Assembly: GCF_004152845.1 (NCBI RefSeq)
Contig: NZ_SEON01000001.1
Coordinates: forward strand, 620,001-684,000
Origin: Sphingobium fuliginis
Lineage (GTDB): Bacteria; Pseudomonadota; Alphaproteobacteria; Sphingomonadales; Sphingomonadaceae
Direction: 5' to 3'
Length of the DNA stretch: 64,000 nucleotides
A program made the translations under genes and the position numbers. The notes beneath the pieces are model-generated. The model searched no databases. It was not told where the DNA came from and saw only the letters and a program-made list of their open reading frames with translations. Every line of letters begins with the position of its first letter. Position 1 is the first letter of the stretch. Below are positions 52,416-60,755 of this stretch, in pieces.

Positions 52416-53355
52416 CCCCTCCGCAACGCCTGAAATCTCGGTTGTCATTCCCTGCCTCAATGAGGAGGAGAATGCTGCGGCGATCGCGAATGCCGTGACC
52501 AAGCAATTGGAACACCTTACCGACAGCTTCGAAATCATTTTCATCGACAATGGTTCAACAGACGGAACAGCAGCTATTGTCCGGAACCTGTGTGCGCGTG
52601 ACGCACGCATTCGATTAATCATCAACACGCGAAATTTCGGCCAGTTGCGTTCCCCAGCACATGCGCTGTTCCAAGCGAGGGGACGAGGAATTATCGGCAT
52701 TGCCGCCGATTTTCAGGATCCTCCCGAACTCATCCCCGACCTCGTTCAACGTTGGCGCGCGGGGACAGATATTGTGCTGGGCGTCAGCGAGACGAAAAAA
52801 ACCTCTCCTCTCTACTCGAGCTTGCGCAAATTATCCTATGATCTGCAACGCAAGTTCGGCGACTATCCGATCATCCCCAATGCCACGGGCTTTGGTATTT
52901 ATGATGCCAAAGTAATCCGCACTATCGGAGAGCTAAACGAGCCAGAACCGTTTGTTCGCGGGTTACTCGTAGAAACCGGATATACCATCGACACGGTGGC
53001 GTTCAAACGGCCCGATCGCGCCGCTGGCCGTTCGAAAAATGGCTTCTTTGCTCTCCTCGACTTCGCGCTATCAGCCCTTGCTTACTCCTCAAAGGGTCTG
53101 CTTCGTGCGCCACTTTATTTCAGCTTTATCGCCTTTGCGGCAACCATTATCAGCATGCTGGGCGCGGCATGGTCGATCGCTTGGGCTCAAAACCCTAGAA
53201 TGTGGATGTTTGCCGCACTGCTGGAATTTCAATTTGGGCTGTTATTCCTCTTCTTAGGCATACTCGGCGTGCAGGTTCGCCTGATCTCTGACCGGACTCG
53301 GGGAATGCCACTGGTGATTGAACGGGAACGCGTTAACTTCGCGCCTGAGGACTGA
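52408..53355 (+). CDS. GT2 polyprenyl-phosphate glycosyltransferase (GtrB/DPM1-like)
   Basis: The start at 52408 gives 315 residues. The GT-A domain shows VVIPCLNEEENAAAI, FIDNGSTDGTAAIV and IAADFQDPPELI, with the catalytic aspartates, and two membrane helices sit near residues 235-260 and 270-295. This is the GtrB type that loads a sugar onto undecaprenyl phosphate on the cytoplasmic face. GtrA, encoded next, would flip it, so the pair probably decorates the surface polysaccharide. Confidence 0.88.
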   Translation: MLSPSATPEISVVIPCLNEEENAAAIANAVTKQLEHLTDSFEIIFIDNGSTDGTAAIVRNLCARDARIRLIINTRNFGQLRSPAHALFQARGRGIIGIAADFQDPPELIPDLVQRWRAGTDIVLGVSETKKTSPLYSSLRKLSYDLQRKFGDYPIIPNATGFGIYDAKVIRTIGELNEPEPFVRGLLVETGYTIDTVAFKRPDRAAGRSKNGFFALLDFALSALAYSSKGLLRAPLYFSFIAFAATIISMLGAAWSIAWAQNPRMWMFAALLEFQFGLLFLFLGILGVQVRLISDRTRGMPLVIERERVNFAPED

Positions 53356-53358
53356 CGC

Positions 53359-53802
53359 ATGGCGCCACTTTCTTCATCACGGCTAAGGGTTTGGCGTTAT
53401 TATAAAGTCGGTGTCATTAACACGCTGTTTGGTTACGGCGTTTATGCGCTACTGCTGTCGATAGGCCTAAACATGTATGCTGCCCAGATCATAGGGCACA
53501 TTATTGGGGTCTTCTTCAATTATTTCACCTATAGTCGGCACGTTTTTCAAGATGCGGCCGCATCGAAGCTCCGTTTCATAATCTCTTACATACTGAATTA
53601 TGCTATTGGTCTCGTTTTCCTTGCAATTTGTGCAATCATCTTGCCTTCACCTTATCTCGCAGGATTGTTGGCGCTGGTGATCACCTCGATCATCAATTTC
53701 CTTGTTTTGCGGAGATATGTATTCGCGTCCGGCCCACATGCAGTGCCGTTACCACGGCCAGCGGTAGTCAGTGAGAATATTGACCATGCCTCCTTTCGAT
53801 AG
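53359..53802 (+). CDS. GtrA-family flippase-like membrane protein
   Basis: This 147-residue protein has four membrane helices and the family start YYKVGVINTLFGYGVYALLL, followed by NYFTYSRHVF. GtrA proteins are thought to flip polyprenyl-phosphate sugars to the periplasm for use by a GT-C transferase. It begins three bases after the GtrB stop. G+C is visibly lower than in the catabolic island. Confidence 0.87.
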   Translation: MAPLSSSRLRVWRYYKVGVINTLFGYGVYALLLSIGLNMYAAQIIGHIIGVFFNYFTYSRHVFQDAAASKLRFIISYILNYAIGLVFLAICAIILPSPYLAGLLALVITSIINFLVLRRYVFASGPHAVPLPRPAVVSENIDHASFR

Positions 53803-54862
53803 CCCCCGCGACGCGGACCGCCTCATCGTTTACGGCCTGGGAACCGTAGGGCAGGCCATCGTCGATGATCTGCTAGCCGAGGGTATCAACATCGAACTCA
53901 TCCTTGATCGCGGAAAAGGTGGGGAGAGCTACCGGAACATTCCGATCCTGGCGATCGAGGACGCTGGCGATGACCGCCTTACTGGCAAAACAGTCCTTGT
54001 CGGACTCCACAATCATTATGTCGACATCAACCTATTGCATGCCAACCTCCTTGCAGCAGGCGCGGCCCGGATACTGACCCCTATAAATTTACCGGAGTTG
54101 GCCCCGCAAGCCCGGACACAACCGGGCTACTGGCTTGATCCAGGCTTCAGCTATGCGGCGCACCAATGCGAATTTGCGCGCATACGTAACCTGCTTGCCG
54201 ACGAGATCAGTCGAAGCCTTTTCGACGCCATCCTGGCTTATCGCCAGAGCGGGAATATCGCGGAATGCCCCGTGCCCAGCCTAGAGGATGAATATACCCC
54301 GATCGGCCTGCCCCGCTTTGCGGAACCATTGCGGATCATTGACTGCGGCGCCTTTACTGGCGTTGCCATCCACAAATTCCTCAAGGCGGGATATGAAATA
54401 GCGAGTTTCGTCGCATTCGAGCCGGATCCCGCCAATTTCGCAATATTGGCTTCGCGCAATTTTCCAGTTGATCGAAGGATTTGCCTACCGCTCGGGACCT
54501 GGTCAACGACGCGGCAATTGAGCTTCGCGAGCAATGGATCAATGGCCAGCCACTTAAGCGATGCTGGCGACACAACCATTCAATGCGTTGCTATAGATGA
54601 TATCCTTCATGGAGAGCAAATAAATCTAATCAAAATGGATGTTGAAGGCGCGGAAGTAGAAACTCTCAAAGGAATGCGGAATATCATCGAACGGCAGAAT
54701 CCTCACCTACTCATTTCCGCCTATCACACCCCGGAGCACCTTTACGAGATTGCCGACCTAATTAATTCTTGGAACTTGCGATATAAATTTCATCTCAGGG
54801 TGCACGAATACAATACTTTTGGAACGGTTATTTATGCGTTTCCTGACGATGGAATGGGCTAA
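53786..54862 (+). CDS. FkbM-family methyltransferase with N-terminal Rossmann-like domain
   Basis: The ATG at 53786 overlaps the gtrA end; a GTG at 53771 is also possible. The first 110 residues (RLIVYGLGTVGQAIVDDLL) form a nucleotide- or sugar-binding Rossmann-like domain. Residues about 190-340 are the FkbM methyltransferase, with IDCGAFTGVAIHKFL as the SAM-binding motif and LIKMDVEGAEVETLKGM. FkbM enzymes O-methylate sugars or hydroxyls. It probably methylates a residue of the polysaccharide. Confidence 0.84.
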   Translation: MPPFDSPRDADRLIVYGLGTVGQAIVDDLLAEGINIELILDRGKGGESYRNIPILAIEDAGDDRLTGKTVLVGLHNHYVDINLLHANLLAAGAARILTPINLPELAPQARTQPGYWLDPGFSYAAHQCEFARIRNLLADEISRSLFDAILAYRQSGNIAECPVPSLEDEYTPIGLPRFAEPLRIIDCGAFTGVAIHKFLKAGYEIASFVAFEPDPANFAILASRNFPVDRRICLPLGTWSTTRQLSFASNGSMASHLSDAGDTTIQCVAIDDILHGEQINLIKMDVEGAEVETLKGMRNIIERQNPHLLISAYHTPEHLYEIADLINSWNLRYKFHLRVHEYNTFGTVIYAFPDDGMG

Positions 54863-54905
54863 TCATCCGACCTGATACGCCCCATTTATTCACAGGCAAC
54901 AGCAA

Positions 54906-55799
54906 TTACGCCAGCCGACATGCCACTTGCAGGATATGCACTTCAGATCCGGCGACTTCGGTTACAAGTTTATTCCTTTTCAAAATGTCAAATCCGCAAT
55001 TTTCCAACAGAGCATCCATGGATGATTGCGAATAAAAATTCACATGTTCATGCCAGTGTCGTTTTTTATTTTCTTTATTTTCCATGCCGGTACGCATCAC
55101 TTCTTCATAAGGAACCTCGATGTAAAGGACAGATTCTTTATCCATTGCTTCGCGAACTATGCGCAAGACATCCGATGGATAGGGAATATGCTCGAGAATT
55201 TGTGCACAAACTATCAAGCGATATTTTGATGATGTCGCCTCTTCGCGAGTGACAACCCTCGCATCTCCCTCGACCGCCTTGCCGCTTATATCGAATATGT
55301 CCAAACTAACGCGCCGCTTCTCGAAGGGCGTGTTCGCTCCGGTGTCACCGCCCCAGTCCAAGATGGTCAACGGATCTTTGACGAAGGCCGATAGAAAATC
55401 CTCTATGTAACCTTTGTAGGTAATAGATTGGGACAATCTATTATTCCGCTCACGATAGCCAGGCTCGTAATAATCTCGCAAACTCACATAGGCTTCTTCA
55501 CGGTAACCCGAATAGATGGAATTCATCTCTTCGTCTGAAAATCTAATGTCGCAGAAAAGGTGCCCGCACCTACGGCACCTTAGCGTCTTACATATTGAAT
55601 AGGCATTTCCATTTTGGATCGTTTTCAATCCCCAGCTATCGTCGATGATAACAGGCCTCCATCCAAATGCCCGATCGGCAACGAAAGGCATCAAGATAGC
55701 AGGCGAAGCGGCCAAGTCTTCTGATCCGCAGCACACACAGAAAGAAGCCAGCCGCTGAGGTGCAAATGTCGCACGCGCTAACTCATTCTTGAATTCCAT
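54906..55799 (-). CDS. Class I SAM-dependent methyltransferase with zinc-ribbon N-terminus
   Basis: The 297-residue protein starts with cysteine pairs (CVCCG near residue 22 and CRRCGHLFC near residue 75) that likely bind zinc, as in sugar C-methyltransferase-like proteins. The SAM motif is ILDWGGDTGAN near residue 147, followed by LIVCAQILEHIPYPSDVL. It faces the opposite way to the rest of the locus. Its coding sequence is unusually A/T rich for this window, which points to recent acquisition. Confidence 0.8.
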   Translation of the reverse strand: MEFKNELARATFAPQRLASFCVCCGSEDLAASPAILMPFVADRAFGWRPVIIDDSWGLKTIQNGNAYSICKTLRCRRCGHLFCDIRFSDEEMNSIYSGYREEAYVSLRDYYEPGYRERNNRLSQSITYKGYIEDFLSAFVKDPLTILDWGGDTGANTPFEKRRVSLDIFDISGKAVEGDARVVTREEATSSKYRLIVCAQILEHIPYPSDVLRIVREAMDKESVLYIEVPYEEVMRTGMENKENKKRHWHEHVNFYSQSSMDALLENCGFDILKRNKLVTEVAGSEVHILQVACRLA

Positions 55800-56079
55800 T
55801 TTCAGCCCCCGAGCTCGATCTTTGTCGCATATAGTAACGACCTTAGCAAAATATTGCGAAGCGGCAGGCCACTACCCTGCATGCGATTTAGCTATGAGGA
55901 CATGTGGCCACAATTTTGCATTTCAGCAAGACTTCAGCCCTTTCCGGCGCGCGGCGGTAAAACGCTCGGGCGGCTTCAAGAAAAGCTACGAGCATCGCCG
56001 GTAGAAAAGCCGCGACAGGCTACTCGCTCTCATAGTCTGTTGAATCGGTTGAAGCGAGCTACCCGCTTGCCTTTCCCTC

Positions 56080-56328
56080 TCACCTCCGATTTCGCTCCAG
56101 CAACCGATGCAGACTGGCGACCGGAATGAGCGTGGCCGAACCGATCTTGACCACATCGATCGCCCCTTGCCGGATCAGCTCATAGAGCTTTGACCGCCCG
56201 ATCCCGGTCATCCTGACTGCGGTCCCAATGCGGACGCTGATCGGCGCGATCATATGATCCTCTGGAGCTTGAGGCTCCTCTAAAGGCAATGATCTGGGCT
56301 CGACAAAATTCCGTGTGACACGACGCAT
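56080..56328 (-). CDS. AlpA/excisionase-type helix-turn-helix protein
   Basis: The 82-residue protein has a MerR-like short helix-turn-helix in residues 30-78 (RIGTAVRMTGIGRSKLYELIRQGAIDVVKIGSATLIPVASLHRLL), the pattern of AlpA/Xis-type DNA-binding proteins of mobile elements. AAGGAA sits before its ATG. It is the leftmost gene of the conjugative block. The 280 bases between it and the methyltransferase gene hold no gene I can support, so the element edge or a remnant may lie there. Confidence 0.82.
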   Translation of the reverse strand: MRRVTRNFVEPRSLPLEEPQAPEDHMIAPISVRIGTAVRMTGIGRSKLYELIRQGAIDVVKIGSATLIPVASLHRLLERNRR

Positions 56329-56361
56329 GAGAAATTCCTTTTGATAGCGATAGGGTGAAAA

Positions 56362-58284
56362 TCAGGCCGGATTGGCGGGTCCGAATGGCCCATTGGGCCG
56401 ACTCTGCTGCCAGATGGCACCGCCGTCTGCGCCGCTTCGTGGCCCGATCAAGCTTATGTCCGCGTGACGATGGCGGCCGTTGGTTGCATTGGGACTGTCG
56501 GCATCGTCTGGAGCGTTGGCAGCGGTTGGATCGATGGTTTCCGACGCTATCGGATCAAGCCGAACCGTCGGCTCCGTCCGATCGACATAGGCGGGCTGAT
56601 CCGCCTTTGCGGGATGATAGCGGTCGGTGAACCGGATCACCGGAAGGTCACGCCCGAACCGCAGATAGCCGGTCAGATTGGGCAGGTTGACAATCTCGGT
56701 CGGCAAGACCAGCGGCCGCGTAACCTGTGTCCGCGAGAGGCTGACCCCGTCGCGCATGTCATTGACGCCATAGGACATGCCCTCATTGGCTTCGACCTGC
56801 TCGACCTGCCCCAGATTGCTGGAAATATGCCGCGCGGTGGGTTCGTCATTAGCCCGCAGCGCAACCCAGGTGGAGCAATAGCCGGTCAGCGCCGCCGCCT
56901 CCTGCCGACCATAGGTCGCCTCAAGCTGGGGATAGGATTGGAACCCCAGGATGCCGCAGCCACCATATTTGCGGGCACGGGCCAGGAAATCCGAAAGCGA
57001 CGGCAAGCGTTGCAGCGAAGGCAGCTCGTCGATGACGCAGTAGAGCCGCCGTTGCTGGTCAGGCGTCATGCTCATGATCGCGTTGATGGCGATGTCGAGC
57101 CACATGGTGATCAGCGGGCGCAAGGTCGGCAGCTGATCGGCTTTGACGGTGATGAACAGCCAGCCATCATCCTCCTCATTAGTCACCCACCGGCGGATGG
57201 AGAGACCAGCTCTCGTGTCGTCAAGATAACGAAAGCCGCGCAGGACGGAGGCGAGTTCGGCCTGGATACCAGCCGACGTCCTCTCCCCTTCCTGCGATAT
57301 GAAAGCGGCGCCGTCGGAACCCTCCACAAATTCGGCCAGGCTCTTGAGCCCCGAACGGGTGATGACGTCGAGCATCACCGAAATCAGCATCCGGTTCTGC
57401 TCCTTCAAGCCGCGCATGACCGCGACCAGCGTGCCGCGCGCCGACTTCGCCCAGAAAGGATCCTTGCCGCTGTCGGGCACGACCGATTCCGCGATCTGGT
57501 CGTAATGATAGTCGATAGGGGCATCCATCCAGGGCGCCCATTGCGACGATCGACTATCGAAGGGATTGAGGATGATGTCCTTGCCCGGGCGGAAGAAGCG
57601 TTCGACGAAGCTGCCCGCCGTGTCATAGACGATCGCGCGCTTGCCCTCCTTGCGGATACCCTCAAGCATGACGTGGAGGATGTTGGTCTTCCCCGTTCCG
57701 GGGGCGCCGCTCAGCAGCAGATGCTCCGGCTCATAGGCGGCCGGAATCTGGATGCCGCCGACCTTGAGGCAACCCTTGGGTAGCCGCCGCAAGCGCCGCC
57801 GCAACTCTCGCGCCTTGGCGAAGCTCGCCCCACGCAGGAACTGATTGGAGCCGATATGCCGACCGGACTTGGTGAAATAATACCAGACGGACAGCATGAT
57901 ACCGAACGCGATGAGCGCGGCGCCGCTGCCGTAGAAGATGAGATATTCCTGTCCCTCGGCCAGCGCCTTTCGGGCGGCGTTCGACTGGAGGATCGCATCG
58001 GCCCGGGTCCAGTAGCGAAAGCCACCTGGCGTCATGAACTGGATGGCGCTCGATGGACTGCCCACCACATAGACCTGAAACCAGGCCTCTCCGATCCGCT
58101 TCAGCAGATATTGCGTATAGGCCGGCACCCATTCCAGAAGCGCCCAGCCAGTGAGCATGATCCAGACGATCAGACAGGCGATGCCGGTCTGACGGATGAC
58201 CTGCATCGTCATCCGCAGATTGTGAACGATGGCCTGACCGCCGCGGGTCATGGAGCCCAATGTGTCGTTGCGGAAGATGCTCAT
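56362..58284 (-). CDS. traD: Type IV coupling protein TraD
   Basis: The 640-residue protein is a conjugative coupling ATPase. Two N-terminal membrane helices (about 32-52 and 118-140) are followed by the P-loop LLLSGAPGTGKTNILHVML, then IVYDTAGSFVERFF, GKDIILNPFDSRSSQWAPW and Walker B LYCVIDELPSLQRLPSL. It matches TraD/TraG-type proteins that link the relaxosome DNA to the type IV secretion channel. The C-terminus is Asp/Pro-rich and probably disordered. It overlaps the ribbon-helix-helix gene by four bases. Confidence 0.92.
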   Translation of the reverse strand: MSIFRNDTLGSMTRGGQAIVHNLRMTMQVIRQTGIACLIVWIMLTGWALLEWVPAYTQYLLKRIGEAWFQVYVVGSPSSAIQFMTPGGFRYWTRADAILQSNAARKALAEGQEYLIFYGSGAALIAFGIMLSVWYYFTKSGRHIGSNQFLRGASFAKARELRRRLRRLPKGCLKVGGIQIPAAYEPEHLLLSGAPGTGKTNILHVMLEGIRKEGKRAIVYDTAGSFVERFFRPGKDIILNPFDSRSSQWAPWMDAPIDYHYDQIAESVVPDSGKDPFWAKSARGTLVAVMRGLKEQNRMLISVMLDVITRSGLKSLAEFVEGSDGAAFISQEGERTSAGIQAELASVLRGFRYLDDTRAGLSIRRWVTNEEDDGWLFITVKADQLPTLRPLITMWLDIAINAIMSMTPDQQRRLYCVIDELPSLQRLPSLSDFLARARKYGGCGILGFQSYPQLEATYGRQEAAALTGYCSTWVALRANDEPTARHISSNLGQVEQVEANEGMSYGVNDMRDGVSLSRTQVTRPLVLPTEIVNLPNLTGYLRFGRDLPVIRFTDRYHPAKADQPAYVDRTEPTVRLDPIASETIDPTAANAPDDADSPNATNGRHRHADISLIGPRSGADGGAIWQQSRPNGPFGPANPA

Positions 58285-58622
58285 TGTCCATCCTCCTCGC
58301 CGCGGAAGCCGCCGCGCCCGACATCAGACAGCGGGTCTTCGGAAGGGTCGAGCAGCCCCCGGTCGCGCATCAGCAGGCGGGCGTTGGCCGTCCCCCGCGC
58401 GAGCAATTGCGGCGACCGGTCGGCGACCATTTCCGCGACCAGGGCGTAGGTCTGGATCGCGATGCCCATCAGTTCATCCTGGCCGGTGTAGCCGCCGCGA
58501 CCGATGGCGACATCCTCGATCAGGGGACGGACGAGAGCGGAGATGGAAAGATTGGCGGTAGCGGCACGGCGCTTGAGGCGGCGGTGCAGCTCTCCTTCAA
58601 GTTGGATGGTGATCACGGGCAT
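58281..58622 (-). CDS. Ribbon-helix-helix protein of the conjugative module
   Basis: The 113-residue protein opens with a ribbon-helix-helix fold (PVITIQLEGELHRRLKRRAATANLSISALVRPLIEDV), as in CopG/MobC/TraD-accessory proteins. Such dimers bind palindromes near oriT or act as autorepressors. An ATGA overlap couples it to traD. A 34-base near-palindrome lies 87-120 bases upstream of its ATG and is a likely binding site. Confidence 0.8.
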   Translation of the reverse strand: MPVITIQLEGELHRRLKRRAATANLSISALVRPLIEDVAIGRGGYTGQDELMGIAIQTYALVAEMVADRSPQLLARGTANARLLMRDRGLLDPSEDPLSDVGRGGFRGEEDGQ

Positions 58623-58708
58623 GTCAGTTCCTTTGTTCAGGTGCGGCCGCCACGGATGGATGGAGATATCAGCGCGCCGATGCGCATGAACAGAGGGGAG
58701 GCAATGAA

Positions 58709-58742
58709 GTGCGCATTGGGCATTTCATTGCCCATTGCGCAC
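58709..58742. promoter_or_regulatory. 34-base near-palindrome upstream of the RHH-traD operon
   Basis: Arms 58709-58722 and 58729-58742 are inverted repeats of 14 bases with one mismatch around a six-base centre; TGCGCA recurs once more at 58747. The site lies in the 58623-59146 intergenic region, upstream of the ribbon-helix-helix gene, and could be its operator or part of an oriT. Confidence 0.5.
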
Positions 58743-58883
58743 TATATTGCGCATGCTCGATAAGCCGGCCCACGCTCATCTAAGCCAGCTGGGAACGGGC
58801 CGCTTTCTGTCTCGGCCAATAACCCTATTCGCCCGATTTTATCGTTTATGAACAATGACCTATGCCCATGAATGACGCGCCGG

Positions 58884-58932
58884 CCGAATAAGATTATTCG
58901 GATTTTGTGATCCGCCGAATAAGCTTATTCGG
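58884..58932. promoter_or_regulatory. Pair of 18-base palindromes CCGAATAA-N2-TTATTCGG
   Basis: CCGAATAAGATTATTCGG (58884-58901) and CCGAATAAGCTTATTCGG (58915-58932) are two copies of one palindrome, 31 bases centre to centre, about three helical turns. This spacing suggests cooperative binding of a dimeric regulator on one face of DNA. The nearest rightward gene (SRPBCC) starts 215 bases later. The rest of 58623-59146 holds no gene I can support. Confidence 0.6.
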
Positions 58933-59146
58933 CTATATCTAATTGAAATTTATCAATAAATCGACGCAGCACCCGTGCGTAAGGTGCATTACACTCGGCC
59001 TTGGCCGTGCGTCGGATACTTCGCAGCGCCCCGCCGCTGCGCCCGCATTTGAATTTCGATGGGCGGACCATCCGGCCTGTCGGTGACAGCGCCGCCCAAC
59101 GGCGCTACCCGCTATCGATAATCGAACCAGAAAGAGGACCGGCGCC

Positions 59147-59542
59147 ATGCTGCCGGCGCGCACCTATAGCATATCGATCAACCGCGACTGGCAGGCGCTC
59201 TACGAAGCGATCTGGCGACCGGAGCTCTTCCCCAAATGGGCATCGGGGCTCGCTGAATCCGACCTGCGGCAGGAAGGTGGGAAGTGGCTCGCCGATGGTC
59301 CAGAGGGGCCGATCTCGATCCGCTTCACGCCACATAACGGCTATGGCGTGATGGATCATTTCGTCGACACCGGGGATGGCAAGGAAATCCATGTCCCCCT
59401 TCGCGTCATCCAGAATGGCAACGGGGCTGAGGTGATGCTGACGCTGTTTCGTCAGCCCGGCATGGATGATGAGATGTTCGCGCGAGATGCCAAGTGGATC
59501 ACCCGCGACCTGCGGGCGCTCAAGAATTTCGTCACCGGCTAG
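59147..59542 (+). CDS. SRPBCC-fold small-molecule-binding protein
   Basis: This 131-residue protein has the START/SRPBCC layout: SISINRDWQALYEAIWRPELFPKWASGL at the start, a central beta sheet and the long C-terminal helix MDDEMFARDAKWITRDLRALKNFV. The fold binds hydrophobic ligands or polyketides; the ligand here is unknown. It is the only rightward gene in the conjugative block, and its TAG stop shares CTAG with the stop of the convergent gene. Confidence 0.82.
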   Translation: MLPARTYSISINRDWQALYEAIWRPELFPKWASGLAESDLRQEGGKWLADGPEGPISIRFTPHNGYGVMDHFVDTGDGKEIHVPLRVIQNGNGAEVMLTLFRQPGMDDEMFARDAKWITRDLRALKNFVTG

Positions 59543-60453
59543 AGGGCAGCCTCAAGGGCGGCGATCTTCTCGCTACAGACGATATGGACGACGCGGCCCA
59601 GCTCCTCGACCTGGGTGCCGAGCCAGGCCAGCTCTTCCTCGCTGATGGTGTAATGTTTGGAATAGCGCGCCTTCACATAGGCGTCCTTCAGCTTTTCGAA
59701 CATTGCCCGTTCTGCCCGCGTGGCACGCGGCCAGACGTTGAACAGACGGAAATCGAGACGCTCGGCTTGGGTGCGGAGGAAGCCCAGATTGTGGACGTGA
59801 GGGGTATGAAAGGTCGTTACCAATAGCACCGCGTGATACAGCCGTTCGGCGGCCTGATGATATAGGAAGGCGGCAAGTTTCTTGTCGCCGTCTCGCACAG
59901 CATAACCGGCGTTCCGCTGAAATCCTCCGGCCGATGGCATCCACTCCTCAAAATATTCTTTCGCCATCGCCAGCGCTTGCGCTGGCGTTTTCGGCCTCGG
60001 CTTGTGGAGTTCGCTGGCGTCGGCTTGGTAGAGCGCGATCCCCTCGCCGGCGACGTCCATGAAGAAATAGCGGCCATGCGCCAGCCCATCATTCACCTCC
60101 TGCAAGGTGTGGACGATGAAGTTCACCGGCGTCTTGAGCGTCTGGGTAATGGCCAGTTCGCGCATCAGCCGCTCGTCGGTCTTCTCCCAATATTGGACCC
60201 GGTCGGTGAGTTCCTTCTGGTTGACGATGATGAGCAAGTCATAGTCGGACTTGTAGCCCTTGGCGGTGTGCGGCTCGTCGACCCATCCGCCCCGCGCATA
60301 GCTGCCGTAGAGGATGATCTTGTGGATGCGGCCCGCCTTGCGCTTGCCGGTCGCCAGATTGTTGGCGTCCCCGAACTCCTCGAAGATGATCTGCACCACG
60401 CGCTCCAGTTCGCGCTGCTTGGAGGCTGGCAGATGGTCGAGGTCGGTGCGCAT
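59539..60453 (-). CDS. Nucleotidyltransferase-HEPN fusion protein
   Basis: AGGAGGGGG before the ATG at 60453 fixes the start (the longer frame to 60540 overlaps upstream signals). Of 304 residues, about 25-125 are a minimal nucleotidyltransferase with LYGSYARGGW and SDYDLLII, the GS-x10-20-DxD pattern for ATP and metals. About 185-285 is a HEPN domain (AAFLYHQAAERLYHAVLL). Separate MNT and HEPN proteins form antitoxin-toxin pairs; here they are fused. The canonical Rx4-6H RNase motif of HEPN toxins is not evident, so it may be a modifying enzyme. Confidence 0.83.
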   Translation of the reverse strand: MRTDLDHLPASKQRELERVVQIIFEEFGDANNLATGKRKAGRIHKIILYGSYARGGWVDEPHTAKGYKSDYDLLIIVNQKELTDRVQYWEKTDERLMRELAITQTLKTPVNFIVHTLQEVNDGLAHGRYFFMDVAGEGIALYQADASELHKPRPKTPAQALAMAKEYFEEWMPSAGGFQRNAGYAVRDGDKKLAAFLYHQAAERLYHAVLLVTTFHTPHVHNLGFLRTQAERLDFRLFNVWPRATRAERAMFEKLKDAYVKARYSKHYTISEEELAWLGTQVEELGRVVHIVCSEKIAALEAAL

Positions 60454-60536
60454 CGTCCCCCTCCTAGCCAAAGAGCGCCCGTCCACCAAATGAAGATGAA
60501 CGGGCGCGGCCGGGAGACTGTCGCCAAAATGGCGGT

Positions 60537-60755
60537 TCATGGGAAAGGCCCGTCTATCTCCCGCACCAGATGCTTGAGCGCGGTGGCGAAGTGCCGCTCC
60601 ACCGCGCCCACATCCTCCCCGATGCGGAAGGCGATCTGCTCATAGTTCAGGCAATCGAGGCTATGCAGCAGGAAGACGATCCGGGGGATGGCGGGAAGCC
60701 CTGCCAGCGCGGCGCGGTAGCGCTGCCGCTCGGCGGAATGGGGATCGTGGGTCAT
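60537..60755 (-). CDS. Small sigma-region-4-like protein
   Basis: The start at 60755 overlaps the ardC stop (ATGA pattern) and follows GGAAG. The 72-residue product reads RQRYRAALAGLPAIPRIVFLLHSLDCLNYEQIAFRIGEDVGAVERHF, which is the helix-turn-helix of sigma-70 region 4 without region 2. It cannot act as a full sigma factor and may be a DNA-binding accessory. The longer frame to 60944 is antisense to ardC. Confidence 0.75.
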   Translation of the reverse strand: MTHDPHSAERQRYRAALAGLPAIPRIVFLLHSLDCLNYEQIAFRIGEDVGAVERHFATALKHLVREIDGPFP

